64,000 bases of DNA, taken from positions 4,382,082-4,446,081 of the forward strand of contig ML058552.1 in NCBI GenBank assembly GCA_003013855.2. The letters are read 5' to 3'. Source of the stretch: Liriodendron chinense (Eukaryota > Streptophyta > Magnoliopsida > Magnoliales > Magnoliaceae). A program made the position numbers and the translations under genes. Below, piece after piece: positions 44,310 through 56,125 of this stretch (position 1 is the stretch's first letter; each line of letters opens with the position of its first letter). Below the pieces are notes generated by a model. The model made no database searches. It was not told the DNA's origin and was given only the letters and a program-made list of their open reading frames with translations.

Positions 44310-46953
44310 ATGAAGGATGTGGTTAATACCGAAGTGGTGAAACTATTGGATGTGGGTATTATTTACCCAATATACGATAGTCAATGGGTGAGCCCAACTC
44401 AAGTGGTGCCTAAGAAATCCAGAATCACCATCGTAGCCAATGCCAAAAATGAACTCGTACCAACCAGGGTCACTACCGGTTGGAGAATGTGCATTGACTA
44501 CAGGAAGTTAAACACTGTCACGAGGAAAGATCACTTCCCCTTACCAATTGTTGATCAAATTTTAGAAAGGTTGGCGGGTCATTCTCATTTTTGCTTCCTT
44601 GATGGCTATTCAGGGTACAACCAAATAAAGATCGCTCGTGAAGACCAAGAAAAGACTACATTCACATGTCCATTCGGCACTTTCGCCTATCGACGGATGC
44701 CATTTGAACTATATAATGCCCCTACCACCTTTCAGCATTGTATGATGAGTATTTTTTCTGATATGGTGGGGACAATTCTCGAAGTCTTCATGGATGATTT
44801 TTCAGTATTTGGTTGTAACTTTGATGAGTGCCTTGTGTACTTAAAATCTGTGCTGAAAAGATGTTAAGAGAAGAACCTTGTGCTGAATTGGGAAAAGTGT
44901 TACTTTATGGTTCAAAAGGAAATTGTACTTGGTCACATCGTTTCATAAAATGGAATCGAGGTGGACAAAGCGAAAATCGATCTTATCTCTAACCTTCCAC
45001 CACCCAAGAGCATACGAGATGTGCGGTCCTTTTTGGGACGCAGGATTTTATAGAAGGTTCATAAAGGACTTCAGTTCACTCTCTCAGTCCTTTATGTAAC
45101 CTACTTCAAAAGGAAAACTCATTTGAGTGGAATGAAGAATGTCAAAAGGCCTTTACCACACTTAAAGGTATGTTGACATGTGGTCCCATAATGCAACCAC
45201 CTAATTGGAGCCTTCCTTTTGAAATTATGTGAGATGCAAGCGACTATGCTATTGGGGTCGTGCTAGGCCAAAGAAAAGAGAAGAAGCCATGTGTTATCTA
45301 CTATGCAAGTAGAACCTTAAACTCAGCCCAAGCAAACTACACTACTACAGAAAAAGAACTTTTAACCGTAGTTTTTGCCTTGGACAAGTTTATGTCCTAC
45401 TTGATTGGATCCAAGATCATCATATTCACTGACCATGCCGCGCTTAAGTACCTTCTCTCTAAGAAGGATGCTAAACCATGGTTGTTAAGATGGATCCTTC
45501 TACTCCAGGAATTTGACACAGAGATACGTGATAAGAAAGGAGTAGAAAATGTAGTAGCTGACCATCTCTCTAGACTTGTCCTCACTGATTCCCCTGAAAC
45601 GACTGCAATCAATGACATGTTCCCTGATGAACAACTTTTTGCTGTTTCCCAATCGCCATGGTATGCGGACATTGCTAACTATCTTGCTACAGGTACAATT
45701 CCTACACATTGGAAAAAGCAAGATAAGGATAAATTCTTCACTGAGGTGCGAAAATTCCTATGGGACGACCCATACTTATTCAAGTATTGTCCCGATCAAA
45801 TCATAAGGAGATGTGAGCCATATGATGAACAACAAAGTATCATCTCCTTTTGTCATTCTCAGGCATGTGGTGGCCACTTTTCGGCTAAAAAGACCACAGC
45901 AAAAATTCTGCAATGTGGGTTTTATTGGCCCACTATGTTCAAAGACACACATGAGTTTTGCAAAACATGTGAACCTTGTCAGAAATTGGGAGGAATCTCC
46001 CGTAGAAATATGATGCCACTCATTCCCATCTTAATAATCGAATTTTTTATTGTTGGGGCATCGATTTCATGGGTCCATTCCCATCTTTTTTTGGAAACGC
46101 ATACATCTTGCTTGTCATTGACTATGTATCCAAATGAGTCGAGGCCATCCCTTGTTGGAATAATGACCATAAAATGGTCATTCGCTTCTTAAAAGAGAAT
46201 ATTCTTTCCCGATTTGGAACACCTCGAGTCATCATAAGTGATGGAGGGTCTCACTTTTGTAATTGCCCATTTGAAACCTTAATGAAGAAATATCACGTAA
46301 CACACAAAGTGAGCACTCCCTATCACCCATAAACTAGTGGACAAGCTGAGATATCCAATAGGGAGATTAAACACATTTTAGAGAAAACGGTGAACCCCGA
46401 TCGCAAGGATTGGTTGCTTCGACTTACCGATGTGCTTTGGACTTACCGTACTGTTTTTGAGGCCCCTATTCGAATGTCTCCCTATAAACTTGTCTATGGG
46501 AAGGCTTGTCACTTGCTTGTGGAGTTGGAACATAGGGCATATTGGGCAATTAAGAAGATGAATTTTGATTCTGACAAGGCGAGCTCGTTGCACAAAATAC
46601 AATTGAATGAACTTGCGGAACTCCGGAACGAAGCATATGAGAATGCGAGAATTTACAAGGACAAGACGAAGATATTCCATGATAAGAACATTCTTCGTAA
46701 GACATTCACGATCAATCAAAAAGTCCTTACGTATAATTCTCGCCTACATCTATTTTCGGAAAAATTGAGATCTCGATGGACCGGTCCCTACATTGTGCAA
46801 ACTGTCTACCCATATGGGACCGTCGAGTTGTTAAATCCAAGGAACGGCAACATCTTTAAGGCGAATGGTCAACGATTAAAGCAGTTCTTTGAGAAGTTTC
46901 CTTCAGAAGGTATGTCCATACCTCTGACTGATCCTATGTATCAGGATGATTGA
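44310..46953 (+). pseudogene. Element C reverse transcriptase, RNase H and integrase
   Basis: 44310-44867: RT with GYSGYNQI, FMDD at about 44790, ending at a TAA. The next 390 bases carry stops and one-base shifts (an extra base in CTCTCAGTCC near 45086). 45260-46192: RNase H (LGQRKEKKPCVIYYASRTLN, FTDHAALKYLL) and the integrase zinc domain (HSQACGGHF, CKTCEPCQKLGG). A frameshift in the 46040 region and a stop at about 46137 (CGA to TGA or TGG to TGA) break the core. 46390-46953 is the C-terminal part (RSRWTGPYIVQTVYPYGTVE, ending MYQDD), open to the end, where A has a TAA and a frameshift. Confidence 0.9.
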
Positions 46954-48061
46954 TCTCCTAATCTGATGGAGGTATGTCCTTAACATCTTTTATTTATTTT
47001 TCATAGATTTGTTAGAAGGAGGAAGAATTCCACTTTTCACTCTCTCAGGTACAATCATTCCTCACTCCCTTTTATTTTTAAATTGCTCTCATGTTTTATT
47101 CATTGCACATCTTTTACATTGAGGACAATGCAAGATTTGGTTGGGGGTGTAGGATCACTTGGATGAATCCAGCGTTTTGTAACATCTCGAGCAATTATGT
47201 AGAAATTTTTCAATTTCTCTAAAATTCAAAGCTTTTTTAGAAAACCTTACTGCTATGCATTCGAGATGATATGAGTATAAGAAGAGGAGATATGAAGTGT
47301 ATGATGTTGTAAGTCTTAAACTTCTCTCAACATAATGGTTTTATACTATTTTTTGTGATTGATAGAAAATTTGAACACTTTTACACCTAGTTCACATTAC
47401 ACGACTTTCATGAGTTAAAAGGATTATGCGATTTGGGGATTAGCCTAGACTTTGATTTAAGGTGTTAAGAAACCAAGCCGGGGTACTTTGTCCATCCTTG
47501 TCCATGGGAAAATAACGAAAGATATGGATTTTTAAAAATCCTATCTAAAGAAAAAGAAAAAGGAAAAGGAAGGATGAAATTGGGAATGATGGAAAAACGG
47601 TAGAAAATTCCGATTAGGGCTACCTATTACCAACCGGGGGATGGTCTACCCGTAACCAAAGCCGAAAATGGGACGTAGTGTGAAAGCTGTCGAAAGGACA
47701 GTAAGGCAAATTCCTGTCATTGGCTTGTTATACTCTATACACCTTGAGATCTATGGTCTAGTTGATCTATGAAGAAAATAATCCTGAAAACTCATGAGAT
47801 GAATTTTTCACTATGCACACTAGGTTGAAACTGTTCAAGTACTTCTATTTATCAACCAATCAGCGGTAATTTCATATGGATATTTATTATGTTTTGAGAG
47901 TTTACGGTTTCAACCTCTATCACCTAATTTCTCTAACTCTTACACTTGTGTAGCTTGTGATGTATAGAAGAATGGTTTCTAAATGAGAGTTGGGTTTGGA
48001 GAATGGAATTGGTTTCACGCATGTTTTGCTCGGGACTAGCAAAATGCTGGTTGGGGGGGTG
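46954..48061 (+). other. 3' untranslated region and polypurine tract of C
   Basis: Matches the same region of A, including ACATTGAGGACAATGCAAG (about 47113). It ends GCTGGTTGGGGGGGTG just before the 3' LTR. No coding frame. Confidence 0.8.
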
Positions 48062-49581
48062 TGTTGAGCTCTTAATTATGCATATTCTAACCCCAATTCA
48101 TCACTCATTATGCAAGGTTTTCATGAGCTATAGATCAATCTAATGCATGGAATTATGATTGTAGGGATGAGAGAGAGGAAGCATCAATTGAAGACTTAAA
48201 GATGCCATTTAGAAGCAAAGAAGATCAAATGACCAAGTGTGAAAGGGTGGAAGAAAGAAGCAAAGAAGAAAAGAAAAGAAGAAAGAAAAGACACCGAAGA
48301 CCGGTCGTCCGACCGGTCTGATCACTCAACAAGAGGGGCCCAGAGGCCACAACTCACTGGACTATCTAAGACCGGTCGTGCGACCGGTCATCCACTGTTG
48401 CCATCGATCGTGCGACCGGTCCTTGAATTTATTTTCTGGGTGGAAAAATCCCAAAACTCTCTGGACAGATTTTTCACTTTTGAGACCGGTCGTGCGACCG
48501 GTCATCTGCGTAATGAAGTGTGTTCTACAAGCTCCGATTTTCTCTGCGCACTGCATAAGCTTATGCAATTTCTGAAAGATTCTGATGCTGCGGAGCCTCC
48601 CCACTATAAAAGGACACCTAGGGATCGTTCCTATGGTATCTTAGAAGAGTTTGAGCAAGGTGGGAGGCGGCGGAAGTGGATTTCGAAGTCCCACAACTCC
48701 TTCTAGTTTGTTTACTGTCTTTATGTTTTTCTTAGTTGTTTCATGTTTCCTTCAATCATGAATGGCTAAACCTCTTAGCTAGGGCTAAGAGGTGAAGCTT
48801 GAAGTGAATCTAAGATGTTTCAATTCGTTTAAGTTGGTTTTAAGATTGGATTTCATGTTTATGAACAATGGTTTGAAGTTTAATTCAAGTTCTAAGTAGT
48901 TCATTCTTAGTCTTATGATGACTCATAGATGTTTAGAGGAAGTACTTGAGTTCTTAATTGTTATGTGTTAGTCTAGACCTGTATGATCCGAGGAATTGGA
49001 GTATGCTCTAGTACTATGGTCTTCATGTGGGAATTTCCTACCAAAGTTCTACTCTTCTGGATTTCTGTAGTATGTATGGGACTGTGTATTTGATTTGAAT
49101 CAAGTTCAAATTATAATCTAGCTTTGTCTTGTGACAGGACTTAATGATGGTTATGATTGTGAACTTAGTCTATTGGAATTGGGACTGACCTATACAATTG
49201 AGCATGCTCATCCTAGCTTGCATTGAGTGATTCATATACATTGATTTTACATATGGTAGATTGTTTGGTTTAACTGATCTATCATCCGACTAGATAGATC
49301 TTAATTTCGATTCTAGTTGAGAAAGTGAGAAATCACAGCGAATTGAGCATCAAGGATTGCTACAAGTGGATCCTTGAACCCCTAGTGCTTTTATTTAATT
49401 AATTACTTCAGTTTAAGTTTAAAATTGCTGTTTACATCAATCTCCTACAATTCTAGTTGTTAGCCTTTCCATAAAAGCTATTGGATGTGTTTGTGAATTC
49501 CTACATAAGTCCCTGTGGATCGACCTCGGTCTTACCGAGATTTATTACTGCATCGCAACCCTACACTTGGGGAAGCGAACA
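48062..49581 (+). repeat. 3' LTR of element C
   Basis: 1520 bp, shorter GACCGGTCGT array (48299-48510) than the 5' copy. TATA 48604-48612, hairpins 48771-48792 and 49525-49539. Confidence 0.94.
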
Positions 49582-49586
49582 CATGG

Positions 49587-52500
49587 CTTGATGAGTCACC
49601 CAACCATCATGAAAATGGCTAAGAATGATATACCTAGCCCACTTGAAGATCAAAATCCAAAATGCCCCAAAGCCTGGGGAAAATTGGGCAACTTATGGGT
49701 ATCATTCTTTCCCACAAATTGAAAGAAAAATCAATTATCCTTGAAAATGATGGTAGATGACCCACCAAGCACCCCAAAAGAAGTTCAAGGAGCTATGGTT
49801 GCATGGATAGCCCACTTGAAGAAGAGACATCCATTTGAGTTTGGGAACATTAAGCTCTTGAGAACCACTTTCCTACAAACATGAGAAAACCATTTGAACC
49901 TAGTGAGATTGTTGAAACAACTCACTCATGGGACTTGTAGGTGATTAAGTAACCCAAGTCCCCTATCCATCCAAAGAAAAGGCATGAAGTAAAAGAATCC
50001 CACATGAACAAAGTGTAGTGGGGCACACATAACTCAAAGAAATTCATAAGTTTCAAAGAGGGCCCAAAAGTCCATCTATATGGAAAAACTCCAAAGAGCC
50101 CACCACACTTTGTGCATAAGGATGTACATCATAATCAAGAGATGGTGGGAGATTTGGGCCACTTGACCATAAAGGCCCAACTAAGAAATCTAGCCCACTT
50201 GAGATCCAAGTGAAGAGTGGGCTAGTCACCTTTGTCCATACACATGTGAAGAAAGATGGGGGCCACCCAAAGTGAGCCCTATGAGCCCAAAACTTAAGGT
50301 GGGCCCTACCAATCTCATGGGCCCAAAAAAAAGAAGATGAAAAAGAAAAGAAAGCTCCAAGAAAAGTGACAAGGAGAAGAGAGCATGAGGGAGCCCAAAA
50401 TGAAGCATTGGGCCCATCAAATGCATCAAGGGCCATGGCTTCGCTTTGAGCCCATTTGATACACATGAAAAAGTGGCCCAACTCCCATGAGAAAAGATAG
50501 GATATTTTGCCATGCACACCTGATGGACATGGCAAAATTACCCTTGACATACACATGAAGGGAGTGTGAAAAAAGAAAAGAAAGAATGAAATGGAAGCTT
50601 GCAATATCCTTCTCCATGCACCACCTTGAGAAGAGATTGGAGATGAAGAAAAGGCCAAAGAGACTTGGGCCCACCTTGACTCTCTTGGAATATCTACAAG
50701 GAGAAAAGAAAAGAAACATGAAAAGAGAAAGTGAAGAAGAAAAAGGACAAGAAAGAAAAAGGAGTGGTCCATACCTTCACCACTCACCAAAAGGGGACCA
50801 CCTTGCTGTCCCAAAGCTTCACTAAGGTCCACCACTTGAAAAGAGCCAGGGACCACCAAAAGAAAGAGAGGAACTTAAAGAAAGAGAGAGAGTATGAGAA
50901 AGAGAAGAGAGAGATTGCACATTAGAGGGGCCAAGGGTGCGCCATGTTATATAGAAAATGGGAGGGCACCCCTTTACCCGACCCACTGGAAAGACCAGTG
51001 GGCAGAGACGGTTTGGGCGGCACCCAGGGGGGTCAGTCCGTCCTCCCACCTGGTTGAAACAACCCCTCACCCTCTCTCCTTGGGAAGAACTCCTCCTTGG
51101 AAAGGGTGGTTGCAAGTGAATCTTGTACCTCCATGTAAGAATGAAGTGATGGAAGAGAAGGATAAGAAAAAGTAAGGAATCTCACCAAAATCTCATCTTG
51201 TGAGAAATTTGAGAGAAATTGGCTTGACGATGTGGGAAAAGCTCCATGGAATTTTAAGAAAAAGGAAAAGAATTGACTTGGTCAAACAGTGATCTCAACC
51301 ATCCAAAGTCATGATCTGATGATTTGAACCATTCTAAGAAGAATCTCCGAAATTTTCAACCTTGATTGCTGCCTACTTCATAAAGTTTTGGGTCCGAAGA
51401 CCTTAAACTACGTCGGGATCAAGATCCCGAGGGATTTTCAATAAAAAAACGGTAGCGGTCTTGATCGTTCGAATCAAGATCCGCTGATACCGGACATTTT
51501 AAAAAAAAAATGTCTTGCCCTGTTCTGTACATATTTTTGGTCCGAAGACCTTAAATTATGTCGGGATCAAGATCCCGAGGGACTTTTTAATAAAAACTGG
51601 CATCGGTCCTGATTGTTTCGATCAAGATCCGACGGCCCCGGACATTTTCTAAAAAAAACAAAAAGAATGTATTTTCAGCATGGACATATTTTTAGGTCTG
51701 AAGACCTTAAACTACACTGGGGTTAATTTCTCGAGGGACTTTTCTTGCTATCAACAAAAAATCGGCATCGGCCTCGACCGCTCGGATCAAGGTTCGATAA
51801 CCCGAATCATTTAAAAAAAAAATACCAAAAAGATTTTGAGCTTTTAATAAAAATCAGTATCAATTTCGACTACTCGAGTTGAAGTCTAGAACTTTTTCAA
51901 AAAAAAAAAGGAATTTCACCATCAATTTTAACTACACAAATTTATCTCCAAGCGGTCCGAAGACCTAAAACTACACTGGGATTAACTTCTCGGGGGGCTT
52001 TCTTTCCCAACCTATTCCGGACATGGCTGACACTTGATCGTATAGGTGTCCGAAGTTTTCTAAATAGGTAAAGGCTGAGGCAGGCAGAACCCCGCAATCT
52101 TGTTCGTGTTGAACGCACTGTGATAGACAACCTTGATTTTGAAGTCGTTGTTGAATCTAACGGATGTTCCATGTTCCTAAAACTCATGAAGGGGATTAAG
52201 GCAGCTGGAAGGTGAAGCGCACCATCACGGAATTGTGAGCAGCATAAGGCCCCGAACTGGATTGACAAAAGGAAATGTGAGGATGCGGCTCATTTTGTGG
52301 CCGAAGGAGTCTGTCCGACGATACGTGGTCTATGTGCATTGCACATGAGGGACAGGCAACTTTGTGGGTGTGTTGACTGAAAACCCTCGAAATCTCCTCA
52401 TCCGAAGATGTAAAACTACGGCACTTAACTGTGTGAGATTCATCTTGCTCGCTGACGTAAAATGGATCGAGTGCCTTACCAGCAATAGAAGCTGAAAATT

Positions 52501-53619
52501 GATGAAAATTCCATACCTTTCCCTGCATTTCAGAAAAATCAGAAAATACCAAAACATTGCAAAAATGTTATCAAAATCACAAAAATATTTACCTTGCTTT
52601 CCATAAACACCGATCTTTACTTGGATCAAATACTTTCAAAATCACAAAAATATTCCCTCCGTCTTCAATAACCGATCTCCATCCTGACTACTCAAGAAAG
52701 ATTCGGACCAAGTATCTGCAAAAATCACAAAAAATGTCACTATCCCCAGCACTGCACTTGTCTCGAACTCTGCTCACTTCACAGTTTGGGATGACGGATC
52801 CGATCACCCGCAAATTGGAATCTTGATCAAAACTGGAGACCAAGCACCGTCTCAATTGCATCCATTCACAGAAGAACATCTTGAAGTCTGACGACATCCT
52901 TCATCCATTCCCATTAGTAAAGAAACAGCATCTTGGGACGATGGACCTGATCGACCACAGGTCGAGATCTTGACCAACCCGCTGACCAAACATCCGCATT
53001 GAAAAAAAAATAATAATAAAAATAAGAGAGAAAAAAAATCCTAGAGGAGTATAACCCTGCAAGCAATAAGCTCAAAAGTTCTCTGCATCCCCAACGAAAG
53101 AAAAATCATTGAACTGAAAGAGAATGAGCCAAACCATGCATCCATCACCAAATATGCATCTCCATGCATCAGCATCCATCGCATCAATCATCATGTTTAC
53201 CTGCTTTCAAAATAAAAATCGGCTAGCCAAAGACCCCACAGGCATCCCTAGTGGAGGCGAGTGTAAGCCAGATTTTCTTTTCAAAAAGAGAAAAAAAAAT
53301 ATTCCTATTTGCAAATAAAAACCCCACAGAGTATCACTCCCCAGAGTGGGTACCTTTTCAAAATCTAAAAATATTTTTCCAGTAGAGCGTTCGGCCTCCA
53401 AAATACCGAGAGATCCTCCATATCTCTAGGTAGGAGTCGACGCAAAAATCAAATAAGATCCGATGTCTCGTGGTTTCTCCGGAGACCATTGGATCCAATG
53501 CACTCAAAGTACGATCGAACTGAACTCTAGTGTCAGTGCGGTCGTACCACATGCCAAGATACGAAAAGATGGAAGCCAAAAGGCTCGGTCAAAGAAACCA
53601 TTTGAACAGGTGAAAACGA
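49587..53619. other. Non-coding 3' part of element B
   Basis: Continues B after the C insertion. Long frames on the minus strand at 50053-51115 are mirror images of purine-rich tracts with Phe/Ser-rich translations and no family resemblance, so they are not called. A TATATA-like word at about 50948 can be read on both strands. On the minus strand it would point toward antisense ORF 2, but 12 kb (2 kb without C) away. The four-part repeat at 51391-52010 lies here. Confidence 0.5.
51391..52010 (+). repeat. Four diverged repeats in the 3' part of B
   Basis: Units begin at 51391, 51539, 51695 and 51954, each with GGTCYGAAGACCT, then TTAAACTAC or a variant, then (TC)GGG. Three of them continue with TCTTGATCGTT-type and poly-A segments. 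Spacing is 148, 156 and 259 bases. Confidence 0.8.
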
Positions 53620-54520
53620 TGAATTGTAACCCAAGTATCAAAATCAGCAGGTTGTTTGGAAAGAGTTCACCCGCACATACCTAGGTGTGGATGCTTGAAG
53701 TACCTTGACTGATTCCAAGTCAGCGTAGTGGACTCCCGTAAGACTACATGGACGCAGGGCAGCTAACCACTTTGACAGTTAAGCGAAACAACTACTCCTG
53801 GAGTGATCCGAGAAAACATTAAACAATCAATCACTGGGTCAGTATCCTTATAAGACTATGACGGACACAGAGGCTCTACTGTACCTTTCCGATGTTAGTA
53901 TCGATCGGGAATGGAAGGGTTGCGATTGGGTACCTAGGTTGCAGCGTATGCAGGAACACTCGCAACGTTTTCTCCAAACTCCCACGGTATGTGCGAGTTA
54001 TCAATCTCCAAACAATCAACTGACTCAGATATAAAGGAAAATAAAGATTCCAAACCACAATCTAGGAAAGAATGAATTGTAAACCAAGCATCAAAACCAG
54101 CAGATCGGGTGGAAAGAGTTCACCCGCACATACCTAGGCGTGGATGCCTGAAGTACCTTGATTGAGTCAAAGTCGGCGTAGTGATCTCCCGTAAGACTAC
54201 ATGGACGCAGGGCAGCTAACCACTTTGACAATCAAGCGAAACAAGTACTCCTAGAGTGATCCACGAAAACATCAAACAATCAATCTCAGGGTCGGTAACC
54301 TCGTAAGATTATGACAGACACAGAGGCTCTACTGTACCTTTCCGATGTTAGTACCGATCAGGAATGGAAGGGTTACGATTGGGTACCCAGGTTGCAGCGC
54401 ATGCAGGGACAATCGCAACGTTTTCTCCAAACTCTCGCAGTATGTGTGAGTGATCAATTTCCAAACAATCAACTGACGCAGATGCAAAGGCAAGCAAAGA
54501 TTTTAGACCATGATCTATGA
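53620..54520 (+). repeat. 453-bp tandem duplication near the 3' LTR of B
   Basis: Unit 1 starts TGAATTGTAACCCAAG at 53620; unit 2 starts TGAATTGTAAACCAAG at 54073. Each contains AGTTCACCCGCACATACCT, GACACAGAGGCTCTACTGT and CTTTTCTCCAAACT-type words. Divergence is several percent by eye. No coding sense. Confidence 0.88.
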
Positions 54521-54580
54521 ATGACCGGGTCAGAAGTGAGGTGTCCACTCGCTTTAGCATTCAGTTAAACGCAACCTCTG

Positions 54581-54595
54581 CCAAAGAGGCGCATC
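54581..54595 (+). other. Polypurine tract of element B
   Basis: CCAAAGAGGCGCATC directly precedes the 3' LTR. Tat elements have a similar AAAGAGGGGCATC tract (from memory of the lineage); here one G is C. Confidence 0.6.
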
Positions 54596-56120
54596 TGTAG
54601 ACACCCCACCTTTGGCTACAATGTTGGTAGAGATAGCTGAATGAATGGAGGACCATACCCCCAGATCCCATGTCCAAACCTAGCCAAACTCACCCTTGTA
54701 AGCCCAAATTCATAGCCCAGCTCAAGCTTGAACCCAGTTAACTCACCCCTAAACATCAGCCCAAAAAACCCCTATAAGAAAAACTAGTCAACTACACCGC
54801 TGTGTCAAACCGCTGAGCCAACCCGCTGTGTCAACCCGCTGAGCCAACCCGCTGATTCAACCCACTGAGTCAACTCACCGTGTCAACTCATCTTCTATAC
54901 CCAGTCAACTCACTGAGTTCCAAACCGCAGCCTTGGAGCAGGATCGTACTACCGAACCAAGGGATTTTCTGCTTCAGGTTCGGAGGCCTTACGCTCCGAA
55001 CCCGAAGCAGAACGGCCGTACGGGCGGCCCTCTGAGGGCCACCCAAACTTATTTACGGGTTCTGCCACTGCCCGCTGCTATAAATACCCCCTCTCCCCTT
55101 CACATTCAACATCCACCTCCCCTCTCTTCAGCCCGAGAGTTCGAATCTATCTCTACCCTCTTTAGCCCATTCCTCTACCAAGGAGAGCCCGAGTGAGAAG
55201 AGTCTAGCCCTGGTCCAGCGCGGCCTGACCCTGGTCTAAGTCTCCCAAGCCACCCAAGTCTTGATCCAGCCACTCGAAGCAGACCTTGGCGACACCTTCG
55301 TCCATCCAGCTACTCTTTCATCAACATCATCTCATTCGCATCTAGCATGAGTGCAACATTTACTTTTCTTCCAACCCCCCTGCTTATCATGTCACTATAA
55401 GCACTTTAATTAATCAAGCACACAACATGCATCCTGCATAAAGCATCTGTCAGTTCATGTGTATGCTCTGGGCTTGCCTGTTAATGGAAACTTGCCCATC
55501 AGAAACTCTTACTGTTCAGACCTGCATTCCTGCATCTGTCAGTACAAGCACTTTAACCATTCAAACACCCAGCATGCATCTCGCATAGAGCACCTAGTCA
55601 GTTTCGAGCGTATGCTCTGGGCTTGCCTGTTAATGAAAACTTGCCCATCAAAAACTCTTACTGTTCAGACCTGCATTCATGCATCATGTCATTCATGAGA
55701 ATATACGAGGATTAAATCAAACTTTCAAGTATTAGTTCGATTCTATGAAATAGAGACCGTACCTTAGTACGGGCAGTGTGGGGTGCTTAAGCTCTTCCCA
55801 CCCTGTAACCATGATCCCTTACCTCGAATCTCTGGCCGTAGATCAAAAGGAGTTATTTTAGAGGAAGGAATCTTCGGATCCCCTTCTCTAATGTTTCTAC
55901 GGGGTCTAGCCGACTGTAGATTCGAAGTAACTGGCTAGTGGCGACTCTGGTCTTATACAAACTCATCTAAACACATCCATCTTAACACTGACAACTGAAC
56001 AAAGCCCTCGAGAACAAGGCAAGCCAATGGCACAAACAGCGATTCGCGTACACGCACCCTCTCTTCTTTTCTGAAAGGGAAGGGAGAACGTTCGGGAGCG
56101 CAGAACGGCAAGCATCCACA
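54596..56120 (+). repeat. 3' LTR of element B
   Basis: 1525 bp, followed by GATAG. It contains an expanded run of short CCGCTG(A/T)GTCAA-type repeats at about 54795-54870 (CCGCTGTGTCAACCCGCTGA pattern), absent or reduced in the 5' LTR (11925-11970). Twin hairpins start at about 54968; TATA 55079-55086. Confidence 0.93.
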
Positions 56121-56125
56121 GATAG

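Larger units (their letters stand above)
39293..49581 (+). mobile_element. Element C: older Athila-like retrotransposon (10.3 kb)
   Basis: LTRs at 39293-40877 and 48062-49581 with the same ends as A, perfect 5-bp duplication CATGG (39288-39292 and 49582-49586), the same gene order as A and close similarity throughout. The gag start codon is lost and at least eight stops are present, most explained by C-to-T changes. It belongs to the same family as A but a different subfamily judging by U3. Inserted into the non-coding part of B. Confidence 0.95.
11721..56120 (+). mobile_element. Element B: giant Tat/Ogre-type Ty3/gypsy retrotransposon with nested insertions
   Basis: LTRs at 11721-13199 and 54596-56120, both TGTAGACACC...CATCCACA or CGTCCACA, flanked by a perfect 5-bp duplication GATAG (11716-11720 and 56121-56125). 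Internal order on the plus strand is gag, protease, RT, RNase H, a second RNase H, integrase; then two antisense ORFs on the minus strand. The second RNase H and the antisense ORFs after pol are marks of the Tat lineage (known for Tat, Ogre and Retand). After subtracting A, C, the hAT MITE and the internal duplication, B is about 22-23 kb, in the range of Ogre elements. LTRs differ by roughly 4% by eye in the first 200 bases, mostly C-to-T. Confidence 0.92.

Noticed and set aside
50053..50859. Minus-strand frame of 268 codons rich in Phe and Ser
   Set aside because: It is the mirror of a purine-rich tract, has low-complexity composition, no family motifs, no start context, and overlaps equally long frames on both strands.
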